DNA from: Oscillospiraceae bacterium
Lineage (GTDB): Bacteria; Bacillota; Clostridia; Oscillospirales; Ruminococcaceae
Direction of reading: 5' to 3'
Length of the DNA: 64,000 nucleotides
Assembly (NCBI GenBank): GCA_009776305.1
Contig: WRLY01000001.1
Location: 620,001-684,000 of the forward strand
The notes beneath the pieces were generated by a model. The model saw only the letters and a list, made by a program, of their open reading frames with translations. It was not told the origin of the DNA and made no database searches. The position numbers were made by a program, and so were the translations under genes. Positions 1-7,292 of this stretch are shown here, one piece after another; position 1 is the stretch's first letter, and the number at the start of each line of letters is the position of its first letter.

Positions 1-1071
1 AATTTTGAAAATTCACAAAATCACCCAACCCCCGCAAGCGCAGGAACAAACATTGCCTGTGGCGGCTTGCCTGTAGACGAGATAGAAAGACGTTTGCTGA
101 CTGTATTCGGTATAGGCGCGGTACAGCGTTCTCTACCTGCATCCAAGGATTACGGCGAAATAGTGCGGCTCGGAATACCTTATTTGAAAGAGCGGCTCAT
201 GCCGGCTAAATGTTTTAAAGTAGACGCAAAACGCGCCGATAAAACCTTTCCTATGAATTCTATGGAACTAATGCGGGAATTCGGTGCAAAGGTGTTGGAA
301 GCCTATCCGCATTTAGAGGTTGACGTGCATAACCCCGATGTAACGGTGCGAATTGAAATCCGCGACAAAAACGCCTTTGTCTGCGCCGACAGGTTGAAAG
401 GTGCGGGTGGAATTCCTGTCGGTACGTCGGGGAAAGCCTTAGTTTTGCTTTCGGGCGGGATTGACAGTCCTGTTGCCGCTTATATGATGGCAAAACGCGG
501 AATGTCGCTTGATATGTTACATTTTCAAAGCCCCCCGTATACGTCGGAGCGGGCGCTTATGAAGGTTGAGAGCTTGTGTGAGCGGCTTTCGGAGTATTGC
601 GGAGAAATAAAGCTTTTTAACGTCAATTTAACCGAGGCTCAGGAGGAAATCCGCGACGTCTGCCCTGAGGAATACATGACGGTGATTTTAAGGCGGCTTA
701 TGGTTAAAATTGCCGGTAAGGTGTGTGAAAACTCAGGGAAACGCGGATATTCAGCCCTGATTACAGGGGAAAGCGTAGGGCAGGTGGCAAGTCAGACCCC
801 CGCCGCCATAATTTGCACTGATGACGCGGCGAATTTGCCGATTTACAGACCGCTAATCGGAATGGATAAAATTGAAATTACTGCAATTGCGCGCAGAATC
901 AACACCTTTGACGTTTCAACACTGCCATACGAGGACTGCTGTACTGTTTTTACGCCGCGAAGACCCAAGTTAAAACCGTCGCTTGCAGAAGTTAAAAAAC
1001 TTGAGGAAAGGCTGAACCCTGATTTTATTGAAAATTATTCGGAAAATATGGAAATAAAGCGTTTCGGGTAA
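1..1071 (+). CDS. thiI: tRNA 4-thiouridine synthase ThiI (5'-truncated by window edge)
   Basis: ThiI adenylates U8 of tRNA and transfers sulfur to it, and in many bacteria also feeds thiazole synthesis. The frame is open to base 1, so the start lies outside the window; no internal start is needed. Visible are the end of the N-terminal ferredoxin-like region, the THUMP region, the PP-loop SGGIDSPVAAYMM around fragment residue 150, the ITGESVGQVASQT segment, and a C-terminal YEDCCTVFTPRRP block typical of the family. There is no C-terminal rhodanese domain, as is normal in Firmicutes. The first 20 or so visible residues do not resemble the family and may be divergent. Assignment is secure from the PP-loop and conserved C-terminus. 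Confidence 0.93.
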   Translation, partial: NFENSQNHPTPASAGTNIACGGLPVDEIERRLLTVFGIGAVQRSLPASKDYGEIVRLGIPYLKERLMPAKCFKVDAKRADKTFPMNSMELMREFGAKVLEAYPHLEVDVHNPDVTVRIEIRDKNAFVCADRLKGAGGIPVGTSGKALVLLSGGIDSPVAAYMMAKRGMSLDMLHFQSPPYTSERALMKVESLCERLSEYCGEIKLFNVNLTEAQEEIRDVCPEEYMTVILRRLMVKIAGKVCENSGKRGYSALITGESVGQVASQTPAAIICTDDAANLPIYRPLIGMDKIEITAIARRINTFDVSTLPYEDCCTVFTPRRPKLKPSLAEVKKLEERLNPDFIENYSENMEIKRFG

Positions 1072-1151
1072 CTAAATTCATGGTTTTTTAAGCTATTGCC
1101 GTTAAAATTGACTATTTTAACAAAAAATTGAAAGAAAATAATTGTAAATTT

Positions 1152-1706
1152 ATGAACACACTTATTAACAAAATGCAATACGATATTGACAAAACGGCAC
1201 AAAATGTAGTACAATTATTATACGGGCACAATATTATACTGAATACGGCGGAAAGTTGCACGGGGGGGCTGTTGTCGGGGGCTGTCACATCAGCCTCGGG
1301 TTCGTCGGAGGTTTTTAAAGTCGGAATCTGCGCCTACGACAATGAGATAAAGAAACGTGTGTTAGGTGTTTCGGCTGAAACTTTGGAAAAACACGGTGCG
1401 GTATCAGCAGAATGTGCCGCTGAAATGGCGCTCGGAGCGGGTAAGGTTTCAGGAGGGCTGTTTGAAACCAAGCAAAAAATAAGCGTTTCAGTAACAGGTA
1501 TTGCGGGTCCTTACGGCGGAAGTCCCGAAAAGCCTGTAGGTACGGTGTTTTTTGCCTGTTCGCATAAGGGCGGATTAGATGTTTTGGAACTCTTGATTAA
1601 CGCGGACGGCATCAGCGCTGAACAAAAACGGCAATATATACGCCTTGAATCGGTGAGACAGGCGCTAATTCTGGTAAGTGACACCATTACTACACAATTT
1701 GACTAA
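1152..1706 (+). CDS. CinA C-terminal domain protein (NMN amidohydrolase type)
   Basis: This is a stand-alone CinA C-terminal domain, the family of nicotinamide-nucleotide amidases (PncC) that recycle NMN to NaMN. Diagnostic motifs are TAESCTGGLLSGAVTSASGSS, YDNEIKKRVLGVS, the HGAVSAECAAEMA segment and VTGIAGPYGGSPEKPVGTV. At about 184 residues it has the usual length of the single-domain form; the N-terminal molybdopterin-binding part of full CinA is absent. The start is uncertain: a TTG at 1128 and ATGs at 1152 and 1173 are in frame and none has a clear ribosome binding site. It follows thiI by about 80 bases in the same direction. Confidence 0.85.
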   Translation: MNTLINKMQYDIDKTAQNVVQLLYGHNIILNTAESCTGGLLSGAVTSASGSSEVFKVGICAYDNEIKKRVLGVSAETLEKHGAVSAECAAEMALGAGKVSGGLFETKQKISVSVTGIAGPYGGSPEKPVGTVFFACSHKGGLDVLELLINADGISAEQKRQYIRLESVRQALILVSDTITTQFD

Positions 1707-1740
1707 AAACACTATAAAATTTAAAAGGGATTGATGCTAA

Positions 1741-2820
1741 ATGGCTACTGCAAGTTACGACTCAAGACCGCACTCAAGTAATATGTATAAAGACGGCAAA
1801 AAGCGCAATATTTTTGTGCGGTTACTTATGTGGTTATTCCCTTGCAAGGGGGACGGAGCTTTTGAGGTTATGAGAAAATTATGCTTTTTGATTGCGCTGG
1901 GCTGCTTGATTTACTTCGGCGGCAGCGTGGTTATCGACTTGGGGAACGACCTTTATCAGGAATGGAAAATTACCCAAAAAATCAAGGACTGGGATAATGG
2001 CGTAATTAATTTGTCCGAAGATGAAGTAAGAAGAGTCCTTGAGAGAGAGCCTGAAATCCTGCCCGATTACATGGAATGGTTCAATATGAACCCTGACCTT
2101 GTGGGACATATAAGACTGCCCGACCTTTCGGCTCCCGGTACTTTTACAATCGACTACCCTGTTGTACAGTCTTATGACAACGAGCATTATCTTGAAACCG
2201 CGTTTGACGGCTCTTACAGCAAGGGCGGTTCAATCTTAGCCGACTGGCGCAATCGGTTTGAGCACGGCGAGTTGTCGGGGAATACGATTTTGTACGGTCA
2301 TAATATGACTACAGGGAATTATTTCACAATGCTTACGCGGTATTATTCAACCGCAGACGACCTGTCTTTTTATAAAAGACACCCTGTAGTGACTTTCAAT
2401 ACTATTTACGAAAAATCCGAATGGAAGGTTTTTGCGGTGGTATTGTTTAACACCCAGGAACAATATGGCGAGGTTTACAATTACAATTTCCCCGAGTTCA
2501 GGGACAAGGACGACTTCAACACCTTTATCCTTGACATTATGGACAGGAGCGTAATTTTTACCGATGTTGACCTTACTTACGGCGACCATATTCTAACCCT
2601 TTCGACCTGTTATTATCCTTTCACCAAAAAAGTAGACACCCGTTGCGCGGTGTTTGCCCGCAAGGTAAGGGAGGGGGAAAGTCCTATAGTAAATACCGAT
2701 AAGGCAAAATATAACCCCAATGTTTATCAGTTTGAGGAACAAAGGCGAAGAATCGGAAACACATGGTACGGCAGAACCTGGGATACAAGTTATCTGCTGA
2801 GCTATGAATCCGGTGAATAA
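1741..2820 (+). CDS. class B sortase, first of three tandem paralogues
   Basis: Sortases are membrane-anchored cysteine transpeptidases that join surface proteins to the cell wall or build pili. The 359-residue protein has an N-terminal cytoplasmic tail, one transmembrane segment (about residues 45-65) and an extracellular sortase fold. Catalytic residues are His187 in LYGHNM, Cys290 in TLSTCYY and an arginine in the VFARKVREGE block. The long helix-rich segment before the barrel is typical of class B. The ATG is preceded by AAAGGGATTG. It forms a likely operon with the two following sortases. No LPxTG/NPxTN-type substrate is visible nearby, so the substrate is unknown. Confidence 0.9.
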   Translation: MATASYDSRPHSSNMYKDGKKRNIFVRLLMWLFPCKGDGAFEVMRKLCFLIALGCLIYFGGSVVIDLGNDLYQEWKITQKIKDWDNGVINLSEDEVRRVLEREPEILPDYMEWFNMNPDLVGHIRLPDLSAPGTFTIDYPVVQSYDNEHYLETAFDGSYSKGGSILADWRNRFEHGELSGNTILYGHNMTTGNYFTMLTRYYSTADDLSFYKRHPVVTFNTIYEKSEWKVFAVVLFNTQEQYGEVYNYNFPEFRDKDDFNTFILDIMDRSVIFTDVDLTYGDHILTLSTCYYPFTKKVDTRCAVFARKVREGESPIVNTDKAKYNPNVYQFEEQRRRIGNTWYGRTWDTSYLLSYESGE

Positions 2821-2867
2821 AATATAAAAAATTATAAATAAAATTAGTTAAGAGAGGAATTTTTATT

Positions 2868-4136
2868 ATGTCAGAAAGACTTGAATTAAACAACGAAACA
2901 GGCGAAAAAAAAGAAAACGCCGCCCCGAGCGTTGAATCAATAACATTGCAAAAAACCGAAAAACCCGAAAAAACTGCGTCATTTGAACAAAGACCGCAAA
3001 GACCGCAGAATTCCCGAAGCTCCGACTCAAAACCTCAAGGCAGGTCACAGTCGTCGGCAAGGGCGATAGCCCCGATGAAAGGCGGCAAGGCAGCGATAAT
3101 CCGCAATTTCGTCTTTATAATTTCATTCATTGTCGTGATTGTGTGCGTTGCGGTTATTTTACATGATATGAGCACCAGCAGAAGAAATGACGAGCTTTAT
3201 AACGGAATAAGGGCAATGGTGGCTTTAGAGGGGGAGGTTTCTCTTTCTGACGGTATAGTTGAGGAAACAGGGGAAATTATTCCGGATATTTTAGACGATT
3301 ACATAGCCGTTTTTAATGAAAATAACGATACCGTGGGCTGGGTCAGCATACCGGGGACAAAAATTGATTACCCTGTACTGCAATACCGCCACTATAAGGA
3401 CGACGGCTCTGTAACAGGTAGCAATTTCTATTATCTTGACAAAAACTTTTATCATCAAGATTCCAAGCACGGCGCGATTTACGCCGAATGGCGTTATCCA
3501 ATCGGAGTAACCCGCCCCAACAACACCGTGCTTTACGGGCATAATATGGGAGATGGCTCTATGTTCGCGGCGGTTACGCATTACTATCCTTTTTACACAG
3601 GCTGGAGCGGAAGCATAGACTTTTACCAAAGACACCCGCTGGTTTACTTTGACACCCTTTATGAACGGGGCGTTTATAAAGTATTCGCCGTAATGTATGT
3701 TCATGTGGAAGAGGATAAGTACGACGATGTTTATAATTATTTCAGAAAAAGAGAGTTCCCCGACAGGGATTCTTTCAATGATTTTATAGTAAATATAATG
3801 GACAGGAGTGCGTTTTACACCGATGTGGACTTGGAATACGGCGACGAAATATTAACCCTTTCCACCTGTTATTACGCGCCTCTCGGGACAGGCGTTGACG
3901 CCCGTATAGCTGTATTTGCCCGCCGCGTGAGAGAGGGCGAAAGTGCCGACGTAAATGTTGACGCGGCTATAGTCAACCAAAGTCCGCTGTATTTTGACAT
4001 TTACTATAGGTCAATCGGCGGTAGCTGGGCAGGCAGGACTTGGGATATAAGCAAGGTTTCGGGCTTAACCGAGGAAATGCTTAGACAAGCGGAAGCCGAG
4101 GGGCGTATTACGCCCGACCCCCTGCAAATGGGCTGA
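2868..4136 (+). CDS. class B sortase, second of three tandem paralogues
   Basis: This 422-residue sortase has a longer, charged and Gln/Pro/Ser-rich cytoplasmic tail (about residues 1-75), a transmembrane segment near residues 80-103 (IIRNFVFIISFIVVIVCVAV) and an extracellular catalytic domain. The catalytic residues are His225 in LYGHNM, Cys334 in TLSTCYY and the arginine in VFARRVREGE. Sequence blocks shared with the upstream gene (YGHNM, DRSxxxTDVDL, YGDxILTLSTCYY, VREGES) show recent paralogy. The ATG follows AGAGAGGAA. The different tails and identical catalytic logic suggest either different substrates or stage-specific use; this is inference. Confidence 0.9.
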   Translation: MSERLELNNETGEKKENAAPSVESITLQKTEKPEKTASFEQRPQRPQNSRSSDSKPQGRSQSSARAIAPMKGGKAAIIRNFVFIISFIVVIVCVAVILHDMSTSRRNDELYNGIRAMVALEGEVSLSDGIVEETGEIIPDILDDYIAVFNENNDTVGWVSIPGTKIDYPVLQYRHYKDDGSVTGSNFYYLDKNFYHQDSKHGAIYAEWRYPIGVTRPNNTVLYGHNMGDGSMFAAVTHYYPFYTGWSGSIDFYQRHPLVYFDTLYERGVYKVFAVMYVHVEEDKYDDVYNYFRKREFPDRDSFNDFIVNIMDRSAFYTDVDLEYGDEILTLSTCYYAPLGTGVDARIAVFARRVREGESADVNVDAAIVNQSPLYFDIYYRSIGGSWAGRTWDISKVSGLTEEMLRQAEAEGRITPDPLQMG

Positions 4137-4140
4137 CATA

Positions 4141-4280
4141 CTTAAAAAATAAGAAGTCCAAGAGGAAATATATTTCATAGTACGCGTATGTTTGTAAGGG
4201 ATGGTATATAGCTTGAAAAAATAAGAAGTCCAAAAGGAAATATATTTCATAGTATACGTATGTTTGTAAGGGGTGGTATA
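4141..4280 (+). repeat. tandem direct repeat, two 68-69 bp units, upstream of third sortase
   Basis: Unit 1 is 4141-4208 and unit 2 is 4212-4280, differing at only a few positions. Each unit contains the perfect palindrome GAAATATATTTC and a TAAGGG(A/G)TGG segment. In unit 2 this segment is the ribosome binding site for the sortase start at 4285. In unit 1 the same spot reads ATGGTATATAGC and would begin a 7-codon open frame. It looks like a duplication of the translation-initiation region. Confidence 0.85.
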
Positions 4281-4284
4281 AAAA

Positions 4285-5451
4285 ATGCCCGAGTTTGATA
4301 AAAGACCGGCAAAGCAAACCGCCGGAGTTTCCGAAGACTCTAAAAATCATGGCGCTCAAAAAGTGGCGAGGCGCAAGGAGAACCTTGCAGTTGGGATTTT
4401 TCGCGGGCTTATTCCGTGGAAAGGCGACGACGGAGGGGACATTGTAAGAAAATTAGTTTTTCTCCTTTCGTTAACGCTGATTGTTTATGCGTCCATCAAG
4501 ATTTTGGATTTCTATGTCTTTAATGATATAAGAACCGACCGTGAGCGGGATTCCTTGATGGAAAGTCTGCAGGAATACGAAGGTCCCGATTCTTTGTCGA
4601 TTAATATTCAACCTGAGGAAGGTTCGCATTATATAGAGCCTAAGCAGGTAGAGGTTATTGGGGAGTATTATGAAACATTTTTTCTTAAAAATGAGGATTT
4701 TATAGGCTATTTGGAAATTTATCCCATAATACAGTATCCCGTCTATCAGGCGGACGACAACGAGTTTTATCTCAATCATAATCATGATAAAACCCCTACC
4801 GCCAACGGGACTGTTTTCGCCGATTACAGGGGGACTTTTTCGGCGACTGAGCGTCCGCATAATTCGGTTATTTACGGGCATAACCTTTTGACTAAGAACC
4901 TTTTTCAGCCGCTGACCTATTACCGCCCCAACAGCGCTTCGGGGGTTGACTCGTTTGAATTTTTAAAACAGCACCCGATTATAACTTTTGATACGCTTTA
5001 TGAACGCGGCAAGTATAAAATTTTCGCGGTTTTTCAGTCAAACGTAAAGGCTGTTCAGGGAGAAGTTTTTGACTATTGGAGAAGTCCTTATTTTGAGGAC
5101 AAGGAGCATTTTGATAATTTTGTAGCCGACTGCCTTGACAGAAGCTTTTATTTTACCAACGTAGACTTAGAGTATGGCGACGAAATCTTATTGCTTTCAA
5201 CCTGCGATTTCTCCATGTTCGCCAACGGCGCGGATTCAAGCGTGCGGCTTGTTGTAGCGGCAAGGAGGGTCAGAGAGGGCGAAGACCCTATGTTTACGCA
5301 GGACGAATTAGACGCTTTCATTGACAATCGCGGTAATAATGAGTACGGACAGTTAAACAGAAGAATGTTCGAGGCTTATTACAATCTGCGCTCGGTGGAA
5401 TGGGGCGGTAGGAACTGGGATTTAAACTATATAAAAGATTTTGAGGGCTAA
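4285..5451 (+). CDS. class B sortase, third of three tandem paralogues
   Basis: This 388-residue membrane sortase has a cytoplasmic tail, a transmembrane segment around residues 52-72 (KLVFLLSLTLIVYASIKIL) and an extracellular class B fold. Catalytic residues are His199 in IYGHNLL, Cys307 in LLSTCDF and the arginine in VVAARRVREGED. The active-site flank STCDFSMF differs from STCYY in the two upstream paralogues, so it is the most diverged copy. Its ribosome binding site (AAGGGGTGG) lies in the second unit of a tandem repeat that separates it from the second sortase, which may give it independent translation control. Confidence 0.9.
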   Translation: MPEFDKRPAKQTAGVSEDSKNHGAQKVARRKENLAVGIFRGLIPWKGDDGGDIVRKLVFLLSLTLIVYASIKILDFYVFNDIRTDRERDSLMESLQEYEGPDSLSINIQPEEGSHYIEPKQVEVIGEYYETFFLKNEDFIGYLEIYPIIQYPVYQADDNEFYLNHNHDKTPTANGTVFADYRGTFSATERPHNSVIYGHNLLTKNLFQPLTYYRPNSASGVDSFEFLKQHPIITFDTLYERGKYKIFAVFQSNVKAVQGEVFDYWRSPYFEDKEHFDNFVADCLDRSFYFTNVDLEYGDEILLLSTCDFSMFANGADSSVRLVVAARRVREGEDPMFTQDELDAFIDNRGNNEYGQLNRRMFEAYYNLRSVEWGGRNWDLNYIKDFEG

Positions 5452-5496
5452 ACCCGACTATAGGCTACACATTTTGAGATTGTTTTTTTATTCACA

Positions 5497-5514
5497 GGGC
5501 GGCTATAGCCGCCC
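5497..5514. repeat. dispersed GC-rich palindrome (9+9 bp, perfect)
   Basis: GGGCGGCTA is directly followed by its reverse complement and then CCTAC. It lies between the third sortase and the SpoIID-like gene. It belongs to a loose family of intergenic hairpins of the form GGGGCRG...CYGCCCC seen at seven places in this window. No T-run follows on either strand, so it is not a clear terminator. Confidence 0.7.
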
Positions 5515-5576
5515 CTACAGTTATACTTTTAGAATTTTAAACTGAACGACTATAACAGAAAAGGGGTATGTAAAAA

Positions 5577-6896
5577 TTGTCTAATTCATCGTTACTTCGC
5601 TGTGCGGCGGCATTTTTGGTGCTGTCGGTTTATATATGGCTTTTCGGAATAACGGGCGTGATTGAGGAAGAGGTGGAGCAGGTATTCGCCGACCAAAGCC
5701 TTGAATTTATTCCGTCGGCAAGAGATGTTATGGGCAGGGGCGGCGAGGTAATAACCGCGGGTGATGTGCAGGTTAATCCCGTGAACGACCCGAAACCGGG
5801 CTATAGGGATTTGCCGGCGCAGACGGTTTGGTCCGGTCTTGAAGACTTAGCCTTTGCCGCAAGTAGCTTAGAAGAATCCGAGTCTGCAATAACTACTCCT
5901 CCAACTGCCTCAACTCCACCCGCCACGACCACCCCGCCCGTGACTACCACTCCGCCTGTGACAACTACTCCGCACATTACAACAACTCCGCCGGTTACGA
6001 CCACCCCGCCGACTTCAACTACTCCCAGCCCGATAATTACCACTACTCCGCATACCGAAAGTGCCGCAAATGTAATTCTGCCGCCCTCGGCTTCGGAGAG
6101 GCTTACTGTTATTACGCCTAACGGGCAGGTCAACGACACGGTGCTTAATATAGTCGCGAGAATTGTTCAGCAGGAAATAGGCAGTTCTTTCGACGTTGAG
6201 GCTATAAAAGCGCAGACCGTGGCGGCTTATACTTATGTGATGTTTTCACACAGTCAGGGACGAACTGCGCGGGTGGAGCTTGCCGCTACCGCATCTGAAC
6301 GCGTTATGGACAACGTAAAGCAGGTTATCGGACAGGCTCTTTATTACGACGGTGAGTTCGCGCAGACGGTCTATTGCGCTTCAAGCGCAGAGTACACCGC
6401 GTCGGCGAAAAGTGTCTGGGGGGCTGATTTCCCTTACCTGCGGAGCAAGAGGAGCGATTTTGTAAAAGAGCACGACCCCAATCACGGTCTGACCAACTCT
6501 ATACCCGCCAATGAAATTAGAATTGCGATTTTAGACAAGACGGGGATTCGCCTGACGGGAGAGCCTGCCGATTGGTTTGAAATCATTGATTATGTGGATA
6601 CCGTATATGTGGGCGCGATGACGGTAGGCGGGCAATCCTCTTATACGCCGCCGGGAGGTGCGGAAATCAGGTTCACTGGGAAAACTTTCCGCGATATAAT
6701 CGGGCTCAGGGCATTGCGTTCAGCCGCTTTTGAGTTTACATATAACCCCGCCACCGACAGATTTACTTTCATAACCTACGGTTATGGGCATGGCGTGGGA
6801 TTAAGTCAAAACGGCGCGAATATTTTAGCCCGCCACTACGGGTATGATTACAGGCAGATTTTAGAGTATTATTATCCGGGTACGGAGTTAAGGTAG
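5577..6896 (+). CDS. SpoIID/LytB-domain protein with Thr/Pro-rich linker
   Basis: SpoIID proteins are lytic transglycosylases that cleave glycan strands lacking stem peptides during engulfment; SpoIID/LytB relatives also act in vegetative walls. This 439-residue protein has an N-terminal membrane anchor (residues 5-25), a linker around residues 105-155 built from TTPPVTTTPP-like repeats, and a C-terminal SpoIID domain. Domain motifs are IKAQTVAAYTYVMF, YCASSAEYTASAKSVWG and YGYGHGVGLSQNGAN ending in YYYPGTEL. The start is TTG at 5577 behind AAGGGG. The long low-complexity linker and position after three sortases suggest a wall-spanning vegetative role rather than classic spoIID, which is inference. 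Confidence 0.85.
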   Translation: MSNSSLLRCAAAFLVLSVYIWLFGITGVIEEEVEQVFADQSLEFIPSARDVMGRGGEVITAGDVQVNPVNDPKPGYRDLPAQTVWSGLEDLAFAASSLEESESAITTPPTASTPPATTTPPVTTTPPVTTTPHITTTPPVTTTPPTSTTPSPIITTTPHTESAANVILPPSASERLTVITPNGQVNDTVLNIVARIVQQEIGSSFDVEAIKAQTVAAYTYVMFSHSQGRTARVELAATASERVMDNVKQVIGQALYYDGEFAQTVYCASSAEYTASAKSVWGADFPYLRSKRSDFVKEHDPNHGLTNSIPANEIRIAILDKTGIRLTGEPADWFEIIDYVDTVYVGAMTVGGQSSYTPPGGAEIRFTGKTFRDIIGLRALRSAAFEFTYNPATDRFTFITYGYGHGVGLSQNGANILARHYGYDYRQILEYYYPGTELR

Positions 6897-6898
6897 AT

Positions 6899-6921
6899 AA
6901 ACCGCCCTTATAGGACGGTTT
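6899..6921. repeat. short intergenic hairpin after the SpoIID-like gene
   Basis: AAACCGCCC pairs imperfectly with GGACGGTTT across a TTATA loop just after the stop codon. It may act as a weak terminator for the SpoIID-like gene, but no T-run follows. Downstream, an inverted pair TTAACTTAA (6946-6954) and TTAAGTTAA (6972-6980) is also visible. Confidence 0.5.
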
Positions 6922-7005
6922 AAGCAGAAAAGCTATTATAATCCTTTAACTTAAGAAACAAGAAATGTTTTTTAAGTTAATCGGGTATAACAAGAGGGCA
7001 CTGCT

Positions 7006-7292
7006 ATGAGAGAAGTTTCTCCGAAAACTGTAACCCCCCCGTGCTTTCGGTATATTATTTTTGAAAGTTTAGGGAGCGTAGCAGGTGTGTTATGTTTCAT
7101 TCATTTGCTTTCGGGTATGTTCTTGCCGGTTTCCCGTTACACTCAATACCTGTCAGTAAAATTGTCAGGGAATATGTAGCCGAAACCTATTCCGAATTTG
7201 ATATAGTAATTAGTCGCACGTGGTATGATTGGTATGACGGCAAATATGTGACAAGGATTTATGACAGAAACAGAGGCTTGCGTTATTGGTAA
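7006..7292 (+). pseudogene. possible frameshifted remnant of a YfjL-like small membrane/lipoprotein gene
   Basis: Two overlapping frames together resemble one gene. From ATG 7006 a frame encodes a hydrophobic stretch (SLGSVAGVLCFIHLLSGMFL) and stops near 7176. The next frame encodes KIVREYVAETYSEFD followed by WYDWYDGKYVTRIYD, which resembles the N-terminal YfjL-like domain (long helix, then Tyr-rich strands). It then stops at 7290-7292, far short of a full domain. A one-base shift between about 7100 and 7160 would join them. It overlaps the end of the opposite-strand gene by 10 bases. Either a decayed gene or a spurious open frame; low confidence. Confidence 0.35.

Noticed and set aside
5890-6060. 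Open frame on the minus strand with many Val-Thr-Gly repeats
   Set aside because: It is the reverse reading of the Thr/Pro-rich linker of the SpoIID-like gene and has no start signals of its own.
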